Source: Hymenobacter radiodurans (GTDB lineage: Bacteria; Bacteroidota; Bacteroidia; Cytophagales; Hymenobacteraceae). Taken from it: a DNA stretch of 64,000 bases. The notes under the pieces were generated by a model, which searched no databases, was not told the origin of the DNA, and saw nothing but the letters and a program-made list of their open reading frames with translations. Below are positions 46,383 to 55,562 of the stretch, one piece after another; positions within the stretch are counted from its first letter, which is position 1, and each line of letters starts with the position of its first letter. The stretch lies in contig NZ_CP037922.1 of assembly GCF_004355185.1 (NCBI RefSeq), positions 1,488,001-1,552,000 on the forward strand, written 5' to 3'. The translations under genes were made by a program, and so were the position numbers.

Positions 46383-47018
46383 CTAGCTACCACAATTCAG
46401 CCGACGCTGGAAAGCTTCTAGAAACTGCCCTACGTGGTATCCATCGGCTAAGCCGTGGTGCACATGCACCGATACGGGCAGCAGGCGGGTGGCACCTTCC
46501 AGATACACCTGCCCATACGAAAGCTTGGGGCAGCTATCGGCGTGGCGGAAGCTGCGGGCGTGCGACAACGCGGTGAAGCGTACCCACGGCACGGCCGAGC
46601 AGTGCAGCACGTCGGGGCGGCCAGTGGCGTCGGAGAGGCGCAGGCCGGTGCTTTGCTGGACGGCTTCTATTTCGCGGTTGGCGGCAGCCACGAAATCGGG
46701 TAGGGAGTCGTGTAGCTCGATAAAGGAAAAGCCGAATGTGTGATCGGGGCGGCCGATGGTGGCCGAGGCGTGCACTCGGTCGTAGCACACTACCTGCTCG
46801 CCCTCGACGCGGTAGCGAAATGCCTCCACTTCCTGGGCCGCCTGCAAGGAATGATACAAGTAATACAGAAAGAAAGGTACTCCTTGTAGCTTGGCTTCGG
46901 TGTAGGCCTGGGTGCAGTCCACGGTAGCCGTCAGTCCGAAGAAAGGCTCATCAAAAGTTGAGAAAAACGCGAAATGCTCCCGGCGGGGCCACTGAGCGAG
47001 GTCAATCAGCTGTTTCAT
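46383..47018 (-). CDS. CAT-like acyltransferase (chloramphenicol acetyltransferase family)
   Basis: The 211-residue protein from ATG 47018 has the CatA-type fold: MKQLIDLAQWPRREHFAFF, FFLYYLYHSLQAAQEVEAFR and the catalytic His in VHVHHGLADGYHVGQFL. The pattern HHGLADG corresponds to HxxxDG of CAT enzymes. Many Bacteroidota carry such genes that do not confer resistance, so its acyl acceptor is unknown. It is transcribed away from the Nudix gene; the 52-base gap must hold two divergent promoters. Confidence 0.85.
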   Translation of the reverse strand: MKQLIDLAQWPRREHFAFFSTFDEPFFGLTATVDCTQAYTEAKLQGVPFFLYYLYHSLQAAQEVEAFRYRVEGEQVVCYDRVHASATIGRPDHTFGFSFIELHDSLPDFVAAANREIEAVQQSTGLRLSDATGRPDVLHCSAVPWVRFTALSHARSFRHADSCPKLSYGQVYLEGATRLLPVSVHVHHGLADGYHVGQFLEAFQRRLNCGS

Positions 47019-47070
47019 GAGCCGCAAGTTCGGTAACTTTGCTTAACTCAGTGCCACAAATTCCGCCCGC

Positions 47071-47565
47071 ATGACCGTAGCTCCCGGATTGAAGAAAGCA
47101 GCTGTACTCTGTGTGTTGCGCCACGCCGACGCCTTCTTGTTGCTTCAGCGGCTGAAGCCACCCCACCAAGGGTTATTTACGCCCGTGGGGGGCAAATTAG
47201 ACCCATACGAAAGCCCCCAACAAGCAGCTTTCCGGGAAGTACAAGAGGAAACCGGCTTGCAGCCGCTGGAAATGGTCTGGCGGGGGATGCTGGTTGAAAC
47301 CTCACCTGTCGACTACAACTGGATCAGCTTCGTATTTGAAGCCCACATCGAGCGGGTGCCCCCACCGGCCTGTTCGGAAGGCACGCTGGTTTGGGTGGAG
47401 AAGGCTGAGCTGGCCGTGGTGCCCACCCCGCTCACCGATCATTTTATTTACGAGTACTTACTGGCCAATCGGCCCTTTCAATTCGACGCGACCTACGACG
47501 CAACGCTGCGCCCCTTGGTCATGCGCGAGGAACTGCAAGGCCTGAGCTTGCCCCTTATTTCCTAG
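47071..47565 (+). CDS. Nudix hydrolase, MutT-like
   Basis: The 164-residue protein contains the full Nudix box GX5EX7REUXEEXGU, from GGKLDPYESPQQ through the REVQEETGL end. The first strands AAVLCVLRHADAFLLLQRL and the downstream FVFEAHI are typical of the mutT fold. It hydrolyses nucleoside diphosphate-X substrates. The next gene starts 13 bases after its stop, so it is co-transcribed with the HAD gene. The cytoplasmic substrate is not predictable. Confidence 0.85.
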   Translation: MTVAPGLKKAAVLCVLRHADAFLLLQRLKPPHQGLFTPVGGKLDPYESPQQAAFREVQEETGLQPLEMVWRGMLVETSPVDYNWISFVFEAHIERVPPPACSEGTLVWVEKAELAVVPTPLTDHFIYEYLLANRPFQFDATYDATLRPLVMREELQGLSLPLIS

Positions 47566-47578
47566 CCAACTCAAGATA

Positions 47579-48274
47579 ATGCCCGCCTCTCAACTTATTG
47601 CTTTCGACGCCGACGACACGCTATGGTCCAATCAGTCTCATTTCGACCACGTGGAGGCGCAATTATTCGCCATCCTTATCCGCTGCGGCGACCCGGTCGT
47701 CATCGGCCCGCACCTGTACGAGGTACAACGGCGTAATATGCAGCTGTTTGGCTACGGGGCCAAGTCGTTTATGCTGTCGATGATTGAAACGGCCATTCAA
47801 CTCACCGAAGGAAACGTTGCCGGCCACGAAATCCAGCAAATCATTGATTTGGGTAAGCGCCTCCTCGACTATCCCATTGAGCCGCTGCCGGGAGTAGAGC
47901 AAGTGCTGAGCACGCTTAAAGAGCGCGGTCAGCCCCTGATGGTGCTTACCAAAGGCGACTTGTTTGACCAGGAAAGCAAGCTGGCCCGCTCCGGCCTAGG
48001 CGACTTCTTCGACCACGTGGAAATAGTAAGCGAGAAAAACGAGGCCACGTATCGGCGCATTTTAGCTCACTACGGAGTGCCCATCTCTGAATTCACCATG
48101 ATTGGCAATTCGCTGAAATCAGATGTGTTACCGGTGGCGCAGCTCGGTGCAAGGGCCGTGCACGTGCCCTATCACACCAACTGGATACACGAAGAGGTGC
48201 CCGCCGAGCAGTTAGAAGGTGTGGCATTCTACGAGGCCGCCTCCATGACTGATGTGCTGAGCTACCTCAATTAA
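47579..48274 (+). CDS. HAD-superfamily hydrolase
   Basis: The 231-residue protein shows the HAD motifs: I FDADDTLW (nucleophile and acid Asp), II VLTKGD, III near EKNEATY with the Lys, and IV MIGNSLKSDVLPV. The cap domain inserted between motifs I and II is helical (about 20-105), as in C1-cap phosphatases acting on small metabolites. It is in one operon with the Nudix hydrolase and probably the next gene. Substrate unknown. ATG 47579. Confidence 0.87.
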   Translation: MPASQLIAFDADDTLWSNQSHFDHVEAQLFAILIRCGDPVVIGPHLYEVQRRNMQLFGYGAKSFMLSMIETAIQLTEGNVAGHEIQQIIDLGKRLLDYPIEPLPGVEQVLSTLKERGQPLMVLTKGDLFDQESKLARSGLGDFFDHVEIVSEKNEATYRRILAHYGVPISEFTMIGNSLKSDVLPVAQLGARAVHVPYHTNWIHEEVPAEQLEGVAFYEAASMTDVLSYLN

Positions 48275-48349
48275 GAGCAGCCAACGTTTACTTTCGGTTC
48301 AACTTCTCACCGAACGCCTACCTTGCTACTTCTTTCTTAACGCTTATCC

Positions 48350-51076
48350 ATGCTTGCTTCCAAGTGGTACGATTTGATCGGCGTGCGCGCGACTGAGGTC
48401 AAAACCGTATGGCTATTCTTTCTGCATAACTTTTTGCTAGGCATCGGCACCATCTTGGTGTACGTGTCGGCCAACGTTATCCTGCTCGAAAATAACCCCG
48501 AGCGCAACCTGCCGCTGGCCTACGGCCTAGCCGCGCTGGCCATGATGGCGGCGGGCAAGGCATATACCTATTTCGAGCACCATTTGCCCCTGCAGCGCCT
48601 CGCCGTACGGGTGCTGTTGGCCGTGGTGGCGTTTACGGGTGTTATAAGTGTGCTGGTGGCCGTAGGGCACTCGGTGGCAGCGGCCGTTACCATTATGTCA
48701 GGTTATCGGGTGATTTATCTGCTGACCAATCTGGAGTTTTGGGGTGTGTCGGCGGTAGTGTTCGATGTACGCCAGAGCAAGCGTCTCTTCGGCCTGATCG
48801 GGTCGGGCGATATGCCGGCGAAGGCGTTGGGGGCCATTTTGGCGCTGCTCGTGCACGCCCACACCGATTTGCTATTTCTGCTGTTGCTGGCCTTGGGGGC
48901 CTATTTGGGGGCGTTGTACACCTTACGTACTACCCTAAGCTCGCATTCGGTAGAAGCGCGGCCTACTTCACGTCCTCAGCGCCTGACCAGTCTGGCGCCG
49001 GGCCTGCAACGCTGGTTCGGCGACAGCCAATTGGTGCTGTCCACGTGCCTGAGTATCACGGCCATTGCGGCAGTTACGGCGGGTGTGGAGTACTCTTTCT
49101 TTGTCAACGTTAAGCACAAGTTCCACGACCAAGCCACGGTGATGCGCTATGTAAGTAGCGTGCTGGTAGTCACGTATTTGCTGGCAATGGTTTTCAAAAT
49201 GCTACTCACCCAGAAAGCCCTGGAGCAGGTTGGTATTCGTCGGATGCTGGTGACCTTGCCCGTGGCTTTGCTAATTGGGCTGCTGGTATTTGGCGGCTTA
49301 TGGCAGGTTGGCGCCAATGATTCGGTGCTGCTGCTTTATTTCTGTGGCTTGTACCTGGGGCTGGAAGTACTGCGCCGCGCCGTGTTCGACCCTGTGTTTC
49401 TGGTACTATTTCAGCCACTTTCCCCGCCCGAGCGGCTGCGGGCACATACGCGGGCCAAAGGCTTTTACGAGCCGCTGGGAATGGCACTGGGGGGGCTTTT
49501 ATTGTTCGCCCTGCACGATTTTCCCGGCCTGAATGAGTGGGCGCCGTTTGTCTGGATGAGCCTGTTTGCTGCGGGCGCGTTGTTTTTCTTGCACCGCACC
49601 TATGGCCATTATATGGCTGAGCTTCAACATGCCTTGGGTCGTCGCTTTGGCGGTTCGGCGGAAGCGGCAGTTCTAACGAGCGAATTCTTAGCCGAAGAGC
49701 AGCTGCCAGCTAGCCCAGCCGAAGTGCAAGCTCTGATTGACGCGTTGGAGGACAAAACTCAGCGCCGGGCAGCTACAGCCCAACTCCTACAACTGGATTC
49801 CAGCGTCTTACCTGAGCTGATTCAAACGCTGGAATCACCCACGGCGAGTGATGCCCTGGTACGGCGGGTGGCGCAACTGTGTGCCCGTCAGCCAGTACCT
49901 GCCAGCCGTCAAGCACTGGTCGCGCTAGCTCGTCGCGCCAACTTGCACCAGCGCGAAACAGCGCTGCGCGCGCTGCGCCCCATGGAGCAAGTGGAAACCG
50001 ACGCGCCAATCTTTCAGGCATTGGTGCAGGAGGAAATGCGGCTGGCGCATCAGCTGTTGCAGGGCATTGCTGCCTTTAGCCACGACGAGCTGCGCCGCTG
50101 CCTCTACTATGAATTGGCTAAAGTGCAGCAGCGGATTTTTGGTTTGCTTTTCCAGCTTTACACCCCGCATATCATTGCCGATGCCCAGCGCGGCGTAGAC
50201 CACGCGGCCCGCGAACGTCAAGCCAACGCCCTCGAAATTCTGGACAACATCATTCCGCGTTCCCTCTATCAGGGCCTGCAAGCCTTGCTCGATGTAGCGC
50301 CGGTAGCGGAGAAAGTGCGTGTATTTGATCGGCTGCTGGGGCCGCTCAGCCAGCCTGCGCGCGTAGTCCCGTTTATTGTTGAGCAGGGGGAAGTGGCCTT
50401 TTCCGACTGGACCATCAGTGTAGCCCTGCGCCATTGGCACGCCGAACCCCACACAATCAGACTGTTATTACCGTATATACATAGTTCCAACTACCTTATT
50501 CGGGAAAGTGCCTTCTTTGTGCTGAAAAAGCTGTCGGAGCGTCAACCTGAACTCTATGAACAGCTTATGGATGTCGAGCCAGCCTTACCTGCCCTGCTTA
50601 TGAGCCACACCCACGCTACCACTGCTACCATCTCGGCCCGCGACCGGGTGCATATACTTCAGCAAACTGCTTTGTTTGCCGAGACGCCCGAAAACGTGCT
50701 GAGCAGCATCGTGCCCATTATGCGGGAAGTAAGCTTCCGCGATGGGCAACAGATTTTTGCCAAAGGCGACCTGGGTACTTCGCTCTTTATCGTGTACGGA
50801 GGCGAAGTAGGTATTTTCAACGGCACTCAGCACCTCACTACTTTCCGCAAAGGTGACTTCTTTGGCGAGCTAGCTTTACTCGATGCCGAGCCTCGCTCAG
50901 CCTCCGCCGTTGCCCAAGGTGAGGTTGTTGCTTTCCGCCTCGATCAGGAGGACTTCTATGATGTGATGGAGGAGCGCAGCGAGGTATTGCGTAACATCAT
51001 GAAGGTGCTCTGCCAACGCCTGCGTCGCCAGAATGAGAAGATGCAAACTCAAGCCCCACTCAGCAATCCAGCCTGA
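48350..51076 (+). CDS. Npt/MFS-like transporter with HEAT-like and cNMP-binding domains
   Basis: The 908-residue protein has an N-terminal transporter part of about 12 helices (1-425; LHNFLLGIGTILVYVSANVI, DVRQSKRLFGLIGSGDM). That part resembles ATP/ADP-translocase (Npt)-like carriers. A helical-repeat region without catalytic motifs follows (about 440-740). The C-terminus is a cyclic-nucleotide-binding domain (about 765-890): IVPIMREVSFRDGQQIFAKG, GTSLFIVYGGEVGIF, then the phosphate-binding cassette FFGELALLDAEPRSASAVA with the essential Arg. It could be a nucleotide transporter gated by cAMP or cGMP. The stop codon lies inside the palindrome at 51068-51113. Confidence 0.82.
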   Translation: MLASKWYDLIGVRATEVKTVWLFFLHNFLLGIGTILVYVSANVILLENNPERNLPLAYGLAALAMMAAGKAYTYFEHHLPLQRLAVRVLLAVVAFTGVISVLVAVGHSVAAAVTIMSGYRVIYLLTNLEFWGVSAVVFDVRQSKRLFGLIGSGDMPAKALGAILALLVHAHTDLLFLLLLALGAYLGALYTLRTTLSSHSVEARPTSRPQRLTSLAPGLQRWFGDSQLVLSTCLSITAIAAVTAGVEYSFFVNVKHKFHDQATVMRYVSSVLVVTYLLAMVFKMLLTQKALEQVGIRRMLVTLPVALLIGLLVFGGLWQVGANDSVLLLYFCGLYLGLEVLRRAVFDPVFLVLFQPLSPPERLRAHTRAKGFYEPLGMALGGLLLFALHDFPGLNEWAPFVWMSLFAAGALFFLHRTYGHYMAELQHALGRRFGGSAEAAVLTSEFLAEEQLPASPAEVQALIDALEDKTQRRAATAQLLQLDSSVLPELIQTLESPTASDALVRRVAQLCARQPVPASRQALVALARRANLHQRETALRALRPMEQVETDAPIFQALVQEEMRLAHQLLQGIAAFSHDELRRCLYYELAKVQQRIFGLLFQLYTPHIIADAQRGVDHAARERQANALEILDNIIPRSLYQGLQALLDVAPVAEKVRVFDRLLGPLSQPARVVPFIVEQGEVAFSDWTISVALRHWHAEPHTIRLLLPYIHSSNYLIRESAFFVLKKLSERQPELYEQLMDVEPALPALLMSHTHATTATISARDRVHILQQTALFAETPENVLSSIVPIMREVSFRDGQQIFAKGDLGTSLFIVYGGEVGIFNGTQHLTTFRKGDFFGELALLDAEPRSASAVAQGEVVAFRLDQEDFYDVMEERSEVLRNIMKVLCQRLRRQNEKMQTQAPLSNPA

Positions 51077-51113
51077 TGCTGGGGGGCAAATTTGCCCCCC
51101 AGCATCAGGCTGG
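51068..51113. terminator. 46-bp perfect palindrome, bidirectional terminator
   Basis: The 46 bases are a perfect palindrome centred on GGGGGGCAAATTTGCCCCCC, that is, two copies of the recurrent motif facing one another. It lies between convergent genes (transporter and GH3) and includes the last bases of the transporter gene. It would form an exceptionally stable hairpin on either strand. Confidence 0.8.
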
Positions 51114-51137
51114 CTGTATTCATTCAGTCTAAAACGG

Positions 51138-53452
51138 TTATTCCAGCTTAAACGCGGCTTCCTGCACATCGCGGGAATTGCCACCAACAAACACCTGAAA
51201 GTCGCCGGGCTCCGACACGAATTTTAGGTCGTTGTTATAAAACTTTAGATCGTCGGGGTGAGGCGGAAGGTGAGGGTTTTGCTTTCGCCTTTTTTCAAGG
51301 TCACCTTCTGGAATCCTTTTAATTCTTTTACTGGTCGGGTAATAGAACCAACCATGTCGCGGATGTAGAGCTGGGCAGTTTCTTCGCCGTCGTAGTTGCC
51401 GGTATTGCGCACGGTTACGCGCACTTCCAGCGGCTCACTTTGCTTGATTGAGGTTTTGCTGAGTTCCGGTTTGCTGTAGCTGAACGTGGTGTAGCTCAGC
51501 CCATAGCCGAAAGGATACAGCGGGTCATTGCTCACGTCCAAGTAGCGCGACTTGTACTTGTCGAGCTTGTCGGTGCCGTTGAAGGGGCGGCCGGTGCTTT
51601 TGTGGTTGTAATAGAGTGGCACCTGACCCACAACCTGCGGAAACGTAGCCGTAATTTTGCCCGATGGATTGTAGTCGCCGAACAGTATATCGGCAATAGC
51701 GTTGCCGCCCTGCGTGCCCGAAAACCAGGTTTCCAGAATAGCATCGGCATTCTGATTTTCCCAGCTCAGTGCCATGGGCCGGCCATTCATCAGCACCAAT
51801 ACCAGCGGCTTACCGGTCTTTTTCAGGGCTTTCAACAATTCCATCTGTGGGGCCGGAATGCTGATATCAGCGCGGCTGGCTGCCTCGCCCGTCATGCCCT
51901 GCGACTCGCCTACAGCGACTACTATCACATCGGCACTTTGGGCCGCTTGTACCGCCTCCTGAATCATGGCTTCGGGCGTGCGCTTGTCAATGTTCAGGTC
52001 GCCACCGTGGGCGTTGAGGCGCTCAATCATCTGCGCATCATCGGTGATGTTGGCACCTTGGGCGTATACTATCTTCACGCCGCTGGCTACGTTTTTGATG
52101 CCTTGCTCCAAGGAAACGGCCTGTTTCCAGTCGCCGGCGCCGCTCCAGGAGCCAATCATATCGCGTTGGCGGTTGGCCAGGGGACCTATCAGCGCAATTG
52201 TGCCAATCTTTTTGAGCGGCAGCGTGTTCTTGTCGTTTTTGAGCAACACCATGCTCTTGCGACTGATGCTGCGCGCATCGGCGATGAACTCTTTCTTCAT
52301 CATGGTTGCCTTGGCGCGCTTTTCCGTCACGCCGCGGTAGGGGTCCTGGAATAGACCAAGCCTGTATTTAGCCTCTAGCACCCGACGGCAGGCTAGGTCA
52401 ATCTGCTCTTGCTTGACGGTGCCGTCTTTCAGGTTTTTCGCCAGGTTTTTCAGGAAAATCTCACCCACCATGTCCTGATCCGTACCTGCGCTCAGCGCCA
52501 GGGCCGACACTTGCGCGTCGTTGCCCATGCCATGCGCAGTCATTTCGTTGATGGCGGTATAGTCGGTAGCCACGAACCCGTTGAAGCCCCACTGCGTGCG
52601 CAGCAAGTCGGTCATTAGCCATTTATTGCCCGTAGCCGGCACGCCGTTGATATCGTTGAATGAGGTCATTACCGAGCCCACCCCGGCTTCGATAGCAGCT
52701 TTGTAGGGGGGCAAATATTCGTTGTACATGCGCACCAGACTCATGTCGGTGGTATTGTAGTCGCGGCCGGCTTCGGCGGCGCCGTAGAGGGCAAAGTGCT
52801 TGAGGCAAGCCATCACGTTGGTGGGCTTGCTCATATCGTTGTCGGTGCCCTGGTAGCCGCGCACCATCGCGCGGGCGATCTGGGCGCCGAGGTATGGGTC
52901 TTCGCCGGCCCCTTCGGCAATGCGGCCCCAGCGCGGATCGCGGGCAATGTCCACCATGGGCGAATACACCCAGTTGATACCATCAGCAGCGGCTTCTTCA
53001 GCCGCAATTCGGGCGCTGCGCTCCATGGCGGCTAGGTCCCAACTGGCGGCCATACCCAGCGGAATGGGGAAGATGGTGCGGTGACCATGAATAACATCGT
53101 AGCCCAGAATCAGCGGAATCTTGAGGCGCGACTCTTTCACGGCTAGCTCTTGCAGCTTGCGCGCCGCCACCGGCGTGTACGTATTGAGCACCGCGCCCAC
53201 ATTGCCTTTTCGGATGTTGGCGTCTACGTCTTTGCTGACCACCGGCCCGGTCACGTCAAATCCCACCGACACCAGATTCAGCTGGCCGATTTTCTCGTCC
53301 AGCGTCATCTTTTTCATCAGCGCCTCCACAAACTGATTCATCTTCTGGGTATTGACACTGGAAGGCGGAGCAACAGTGGTCTGGGCTTGCAGCGTCGGGC
53401 TCAGCAAAAGCCCCAAAGACAGAAGCAAAGCGGTGCGGAACGTTCTTTTCAT
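51138..53452 (-). CDS. GH3 beta-glucosidase (one apparent frameshift at the 3' end)
   Basis: The secreted 771-residue enzyme has a signal peptide (TALLLSLGLLLSPTLQAQ) and the three-domain GH3 layout: GNVGAVLN, DVIHGHRTIFPIPLGMAASWD, KHFALYGAAEAGRDYN, and the nucleophile Asp297 in GFVATDYTAI. The alpha/beta sandwich contains LVLVLMNGRPMALSWE, and the C-terminal FN3-like domain starts PFGYGLSYTTFSYS. The frame ends early at a G4 run (51255-51258); one more base restores the family ending DLKFYNNDLKFVSEPGDFQV to 51138. Next to GH144 it would cleave oligosaccharides from the glucan, probably beta-1,2-linked. Confidence 0.88.
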
Positions 53453-53528
53453 GTGGGAAAGGATAGGATGGGTTTGGAGCGCAAAAGGGAGGTGAAAAAG
53501 CCCCCAGAAGTGTTAGTTGAAAACGTAT

Positions 53529-53620
53529 GTCATGCAGAGCGGAGCGAAGCATCTCGCGTGTTTAGTGGGATTGCTAATCCTGCGTCAGCACGCGAGATGC
53601 TTCGCTTTGCTCTGCATGAC
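53529..53620. repeat. Intergenic inverted repeat, family A
   Basis: Arms 53529-53560 and 53589-53620 (32 bases, two mismatches) carry the same core as 37397-37495. It lies between the GH3 and GH43-like genes. Confidence 0.85.
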
Positions 53621-53672
53621 GTTCTGGTTATGAGGATAATGCTGTTCAACAAGTAGAGACAAATATGTGTCT

Positions 53673-55436
53673 CTACTTAGCCGTCACGACTGGTATTCTG
53701 GTGGAAATTCCGTTTTCGTTGATGGCTTCGATGGTGAAATAATAGGGAAGTTCTTTGTCCATGCCTTTGAAGTAAAACTCAGGGGAGCCGTGCACCATGA
53801 TACAATTGTAGAGCTTATCGGAGCTGATGCCAACGTGGATGTTGTAAGCGTAAGCGTTGTCGACGGCTTTCCATTTCAGCCAGGCACTACGCTTGTCTTT
53901 TTCAGTCCGCAGCACGATGAAGTTCTTCACAGCTTCGGGCACAGAACCGTTGCCTTTACCAAATACGCGCAGGCCGCTGATGGCAAATTTGCCGGTGGGC
54001 ATGTGGATGTTTTCGAGCTTGAGGTAGCGCGTTTTTATTGGCTCGGCTAGCTCAATATAGTCGTGGGGGACGTCGGTTTTGTTCTGGCTTTTATCCACCA
54101 GCATCTTCCATTTTTTGCCGTCCATGGAGTGCCAAAGCTTGTACTGGTGGTATGTGCCTTGTTGCTTACCTAGGAATTCTGCGTCTTGGTCGGCGTAGTT
54201 GATCTGGATGGCGTGCACCGTGCTGAGGTTGCCCAAATCGGTCTGGAGGTATTCGCCTTTATTGCCCGTGGCGGCGCTCCAGTAGGTTTTGATGCTTTCA
54301 TCTACGGCGAAGTTGGGCGAAAAGCCCCCCAGCGTTGAGGATACCTGCACTGGCTTCTGGTAGTTAAGGAGCATCCAACCTGTGAAGCGACTTTTGAGGT
54401 GGTCGGCGGGGCCATCGGGCAAGTAGTGCGGATAGTCGCCAAACATGGTGTTGCTATACAGCACGCCGTCTTTATCGAAGCCCGCGGGCCAAAGGCCGAG
54501 GCGCCGCTCGAAGTTGTTTTTCACCGATACCACCATTGTGGAGTGGTGCCACCAGTTGCCGTAGGTATCCTGGAAAGTGTTGCCGTGGCCGGCGCCGCGG
54601 GCAAAGCCGCCGGGCTTGTAAGCAAATGGGTTGTGAGGCTGCGGTGTAAACGGGCCTAGGGGATTGTCGCTCACCTGCACCCCGTCGGCGTAGCCGCTAA
54701 ATTCGGTGCCGGGCGCGCCGTACTGGAGGTAGTATTTGCCGTTGTGCTTGTTCATCCAGGCGCCTTCCATAAACGGGTCAAGGAAGGTGTTGTCGAGGTA
54801 TTCGCCGAACCGCTGCCAGCCAAATCGCTCGTCATTCAGCCCGAACATTTCCTTGGGCTGCCCAATAGGCTGAAAAGTCTTGCGGTTGATCTGCTGGCCG
54901 TAGAGTGGAAACTCATTGCTACTGCCCCAGTACAGATAGAGCTTGCCATCATCGTCGAGGAAAAAAGCAGGGTCCCAAGCGCCGATTTGAAAGGGCTCTA
55001 CGGCTTCTTTCCACTCGTTTGCTTTAGGGTTGGTGCTCATCCAGATCGGAAAGTTTTTCTCGTGCGTCGACCCAAATACCAGCAGCGTATCGCCCATTAC
55101 AAACACGGCTGGCGCGCACAAGTCGTCATAGACTTTATGGTGAGGCTTGAGAAAGGACCGCGAAACGAACTTCCAGCTATACAGGTCTTTGCTGTGCCAG
55201 TAGCCCCATTGGTTGGTTGAAAAAAGGTAATAGTCACCTTTAAACAAAGTGATAACCGGGTCGGCCGTAGCGCGGTGCTTACCCGAAACTGCAAAGTCAG
55301 GAATGGGCGTGTAGCCGTAATCCAAGTTTAGTGGGTTGCAATACGTCCGCTGGCCAGGACTGGCCGTTGGTTGAGCTTGTGTAACCAAACTCAGCAACGC
55401 AGCAAAGCACAAGAGCAGGGTTCTGAGCATGGGCAT
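53673..55436 (-). CDS. GH43-like enzyme with discoidin (F5/8 type C) and FN3-like domains
   Basis: The 587-residue secreted protein starts with a signal peptide (LRTLLLCFAALLSLVTQAQ). A five-bladed propeller follows with the family acids: Asp in HRATADPVI, Asp in IGAWDPAFFLDDDG and Glu in FMEGAWMNKH. From about residue 365 there is a discoidin-type beta-sandwich (NFAVDESIKTYWSAATGNKG, YLKLENIHMPTGKFAISGLRV), and at the end an FN3-like part (SAWLKWKAVDNAYAYNI). GH43 members cleave arabinose- or xylose-containing glycans; the activity in this locus is uncertain. I use ATG 55436 rather than the TTG at 55448. Confidence 0.85.
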   Translation of the reverse strand: MPMLRTLLLCFAALLSLVTQAQPTASPGQRTYCNPLNLDYGYTPIPDFAVSGKHRATADPVITLFKGDYYLFSTNQWGYWHSKDLYSWKFVSRSFLKPHHKVYDDLCAPAVFVMGDTLLVFGSTHEKNFPIWMSTNPKANEWKEAVEPFQIGAWDPAFFLDDDGKLYLYWGSSNEFPLYGQQINRKTFQPIGQPKEMFGLNDERFGWQRFGEYLDNTFLDPFMEGAWMNKHNGKYYLQYGAPGTEFSGYADGVQVSDNPLGPFTPQPHNPFAYKPGGFARGAGHGNTFQDTYGNWWHHSTMVVSVKNNFERRLGLWPAGFDKDGVLYSNTMFGDYPHYLPDGPADHLKSRFTGWMLLNYQKPVQVSSTLGGFSPNFAVDESIKTYWSAATGNKGEYLQTDLGNLSTVHAIQINYADQDAEFLGKQQGTYHQYKLWHSMDGKKWKMLVDKSQNKTDVPHDYIELAEPIKTRYLKLENIHMPTGKFAISGLRVFGKGNGSVPEAVKNFIVLRTEKDKRSAWLKWKAVDNAYAYNIHVGISSDKLYNCIMVHGSPEFYFKGMDKELPYYFTIEAINENGISTRIPVVTAK

Positions 55437-55457
55437 TAATGAAAACAAAATCGTCTG

Positions 55458-55554
55458 TCATGCTCTATCTGGCGTCCACTTGCCGAAGCATCTCTCCCGC
55501 TTCGTTGAGATTAGCACTAAGGTAGAGATGCTTCGCTGCGCGCTGCATGACGTT
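55458..55554. repeat. Degenerate family A inverted repeat
   Basis: The right arm (55522-55554) matches family A (GAGATGCTTCGCTGCGCGCT); the left arm is diverged. It lies between the GH43-like and GH144 genes. Confidence 0.65.
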
Positions 55555-55562
55555 CAGAGGAA

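Noticed and set aside
46383..47018. The CAT-like gene as an antibiotic-resistance determinant.
   Set aside because: Chromosomal CAT-fold acyltransferases are common in this phylum without resistance, and nothing mobile surrounds it.
48831..48910. Additional GGGGG-C stretches in the transporter gene as motif copies.
   Set aside because: They have five Gs followed by CC or CG, outside the motif definition.
53529..55554. The clustered palindromes as a CRISPR array.
   Set aside because: Copies are far apart, each is itself an inverted repeat, and there is no regular spacing or cas gene.
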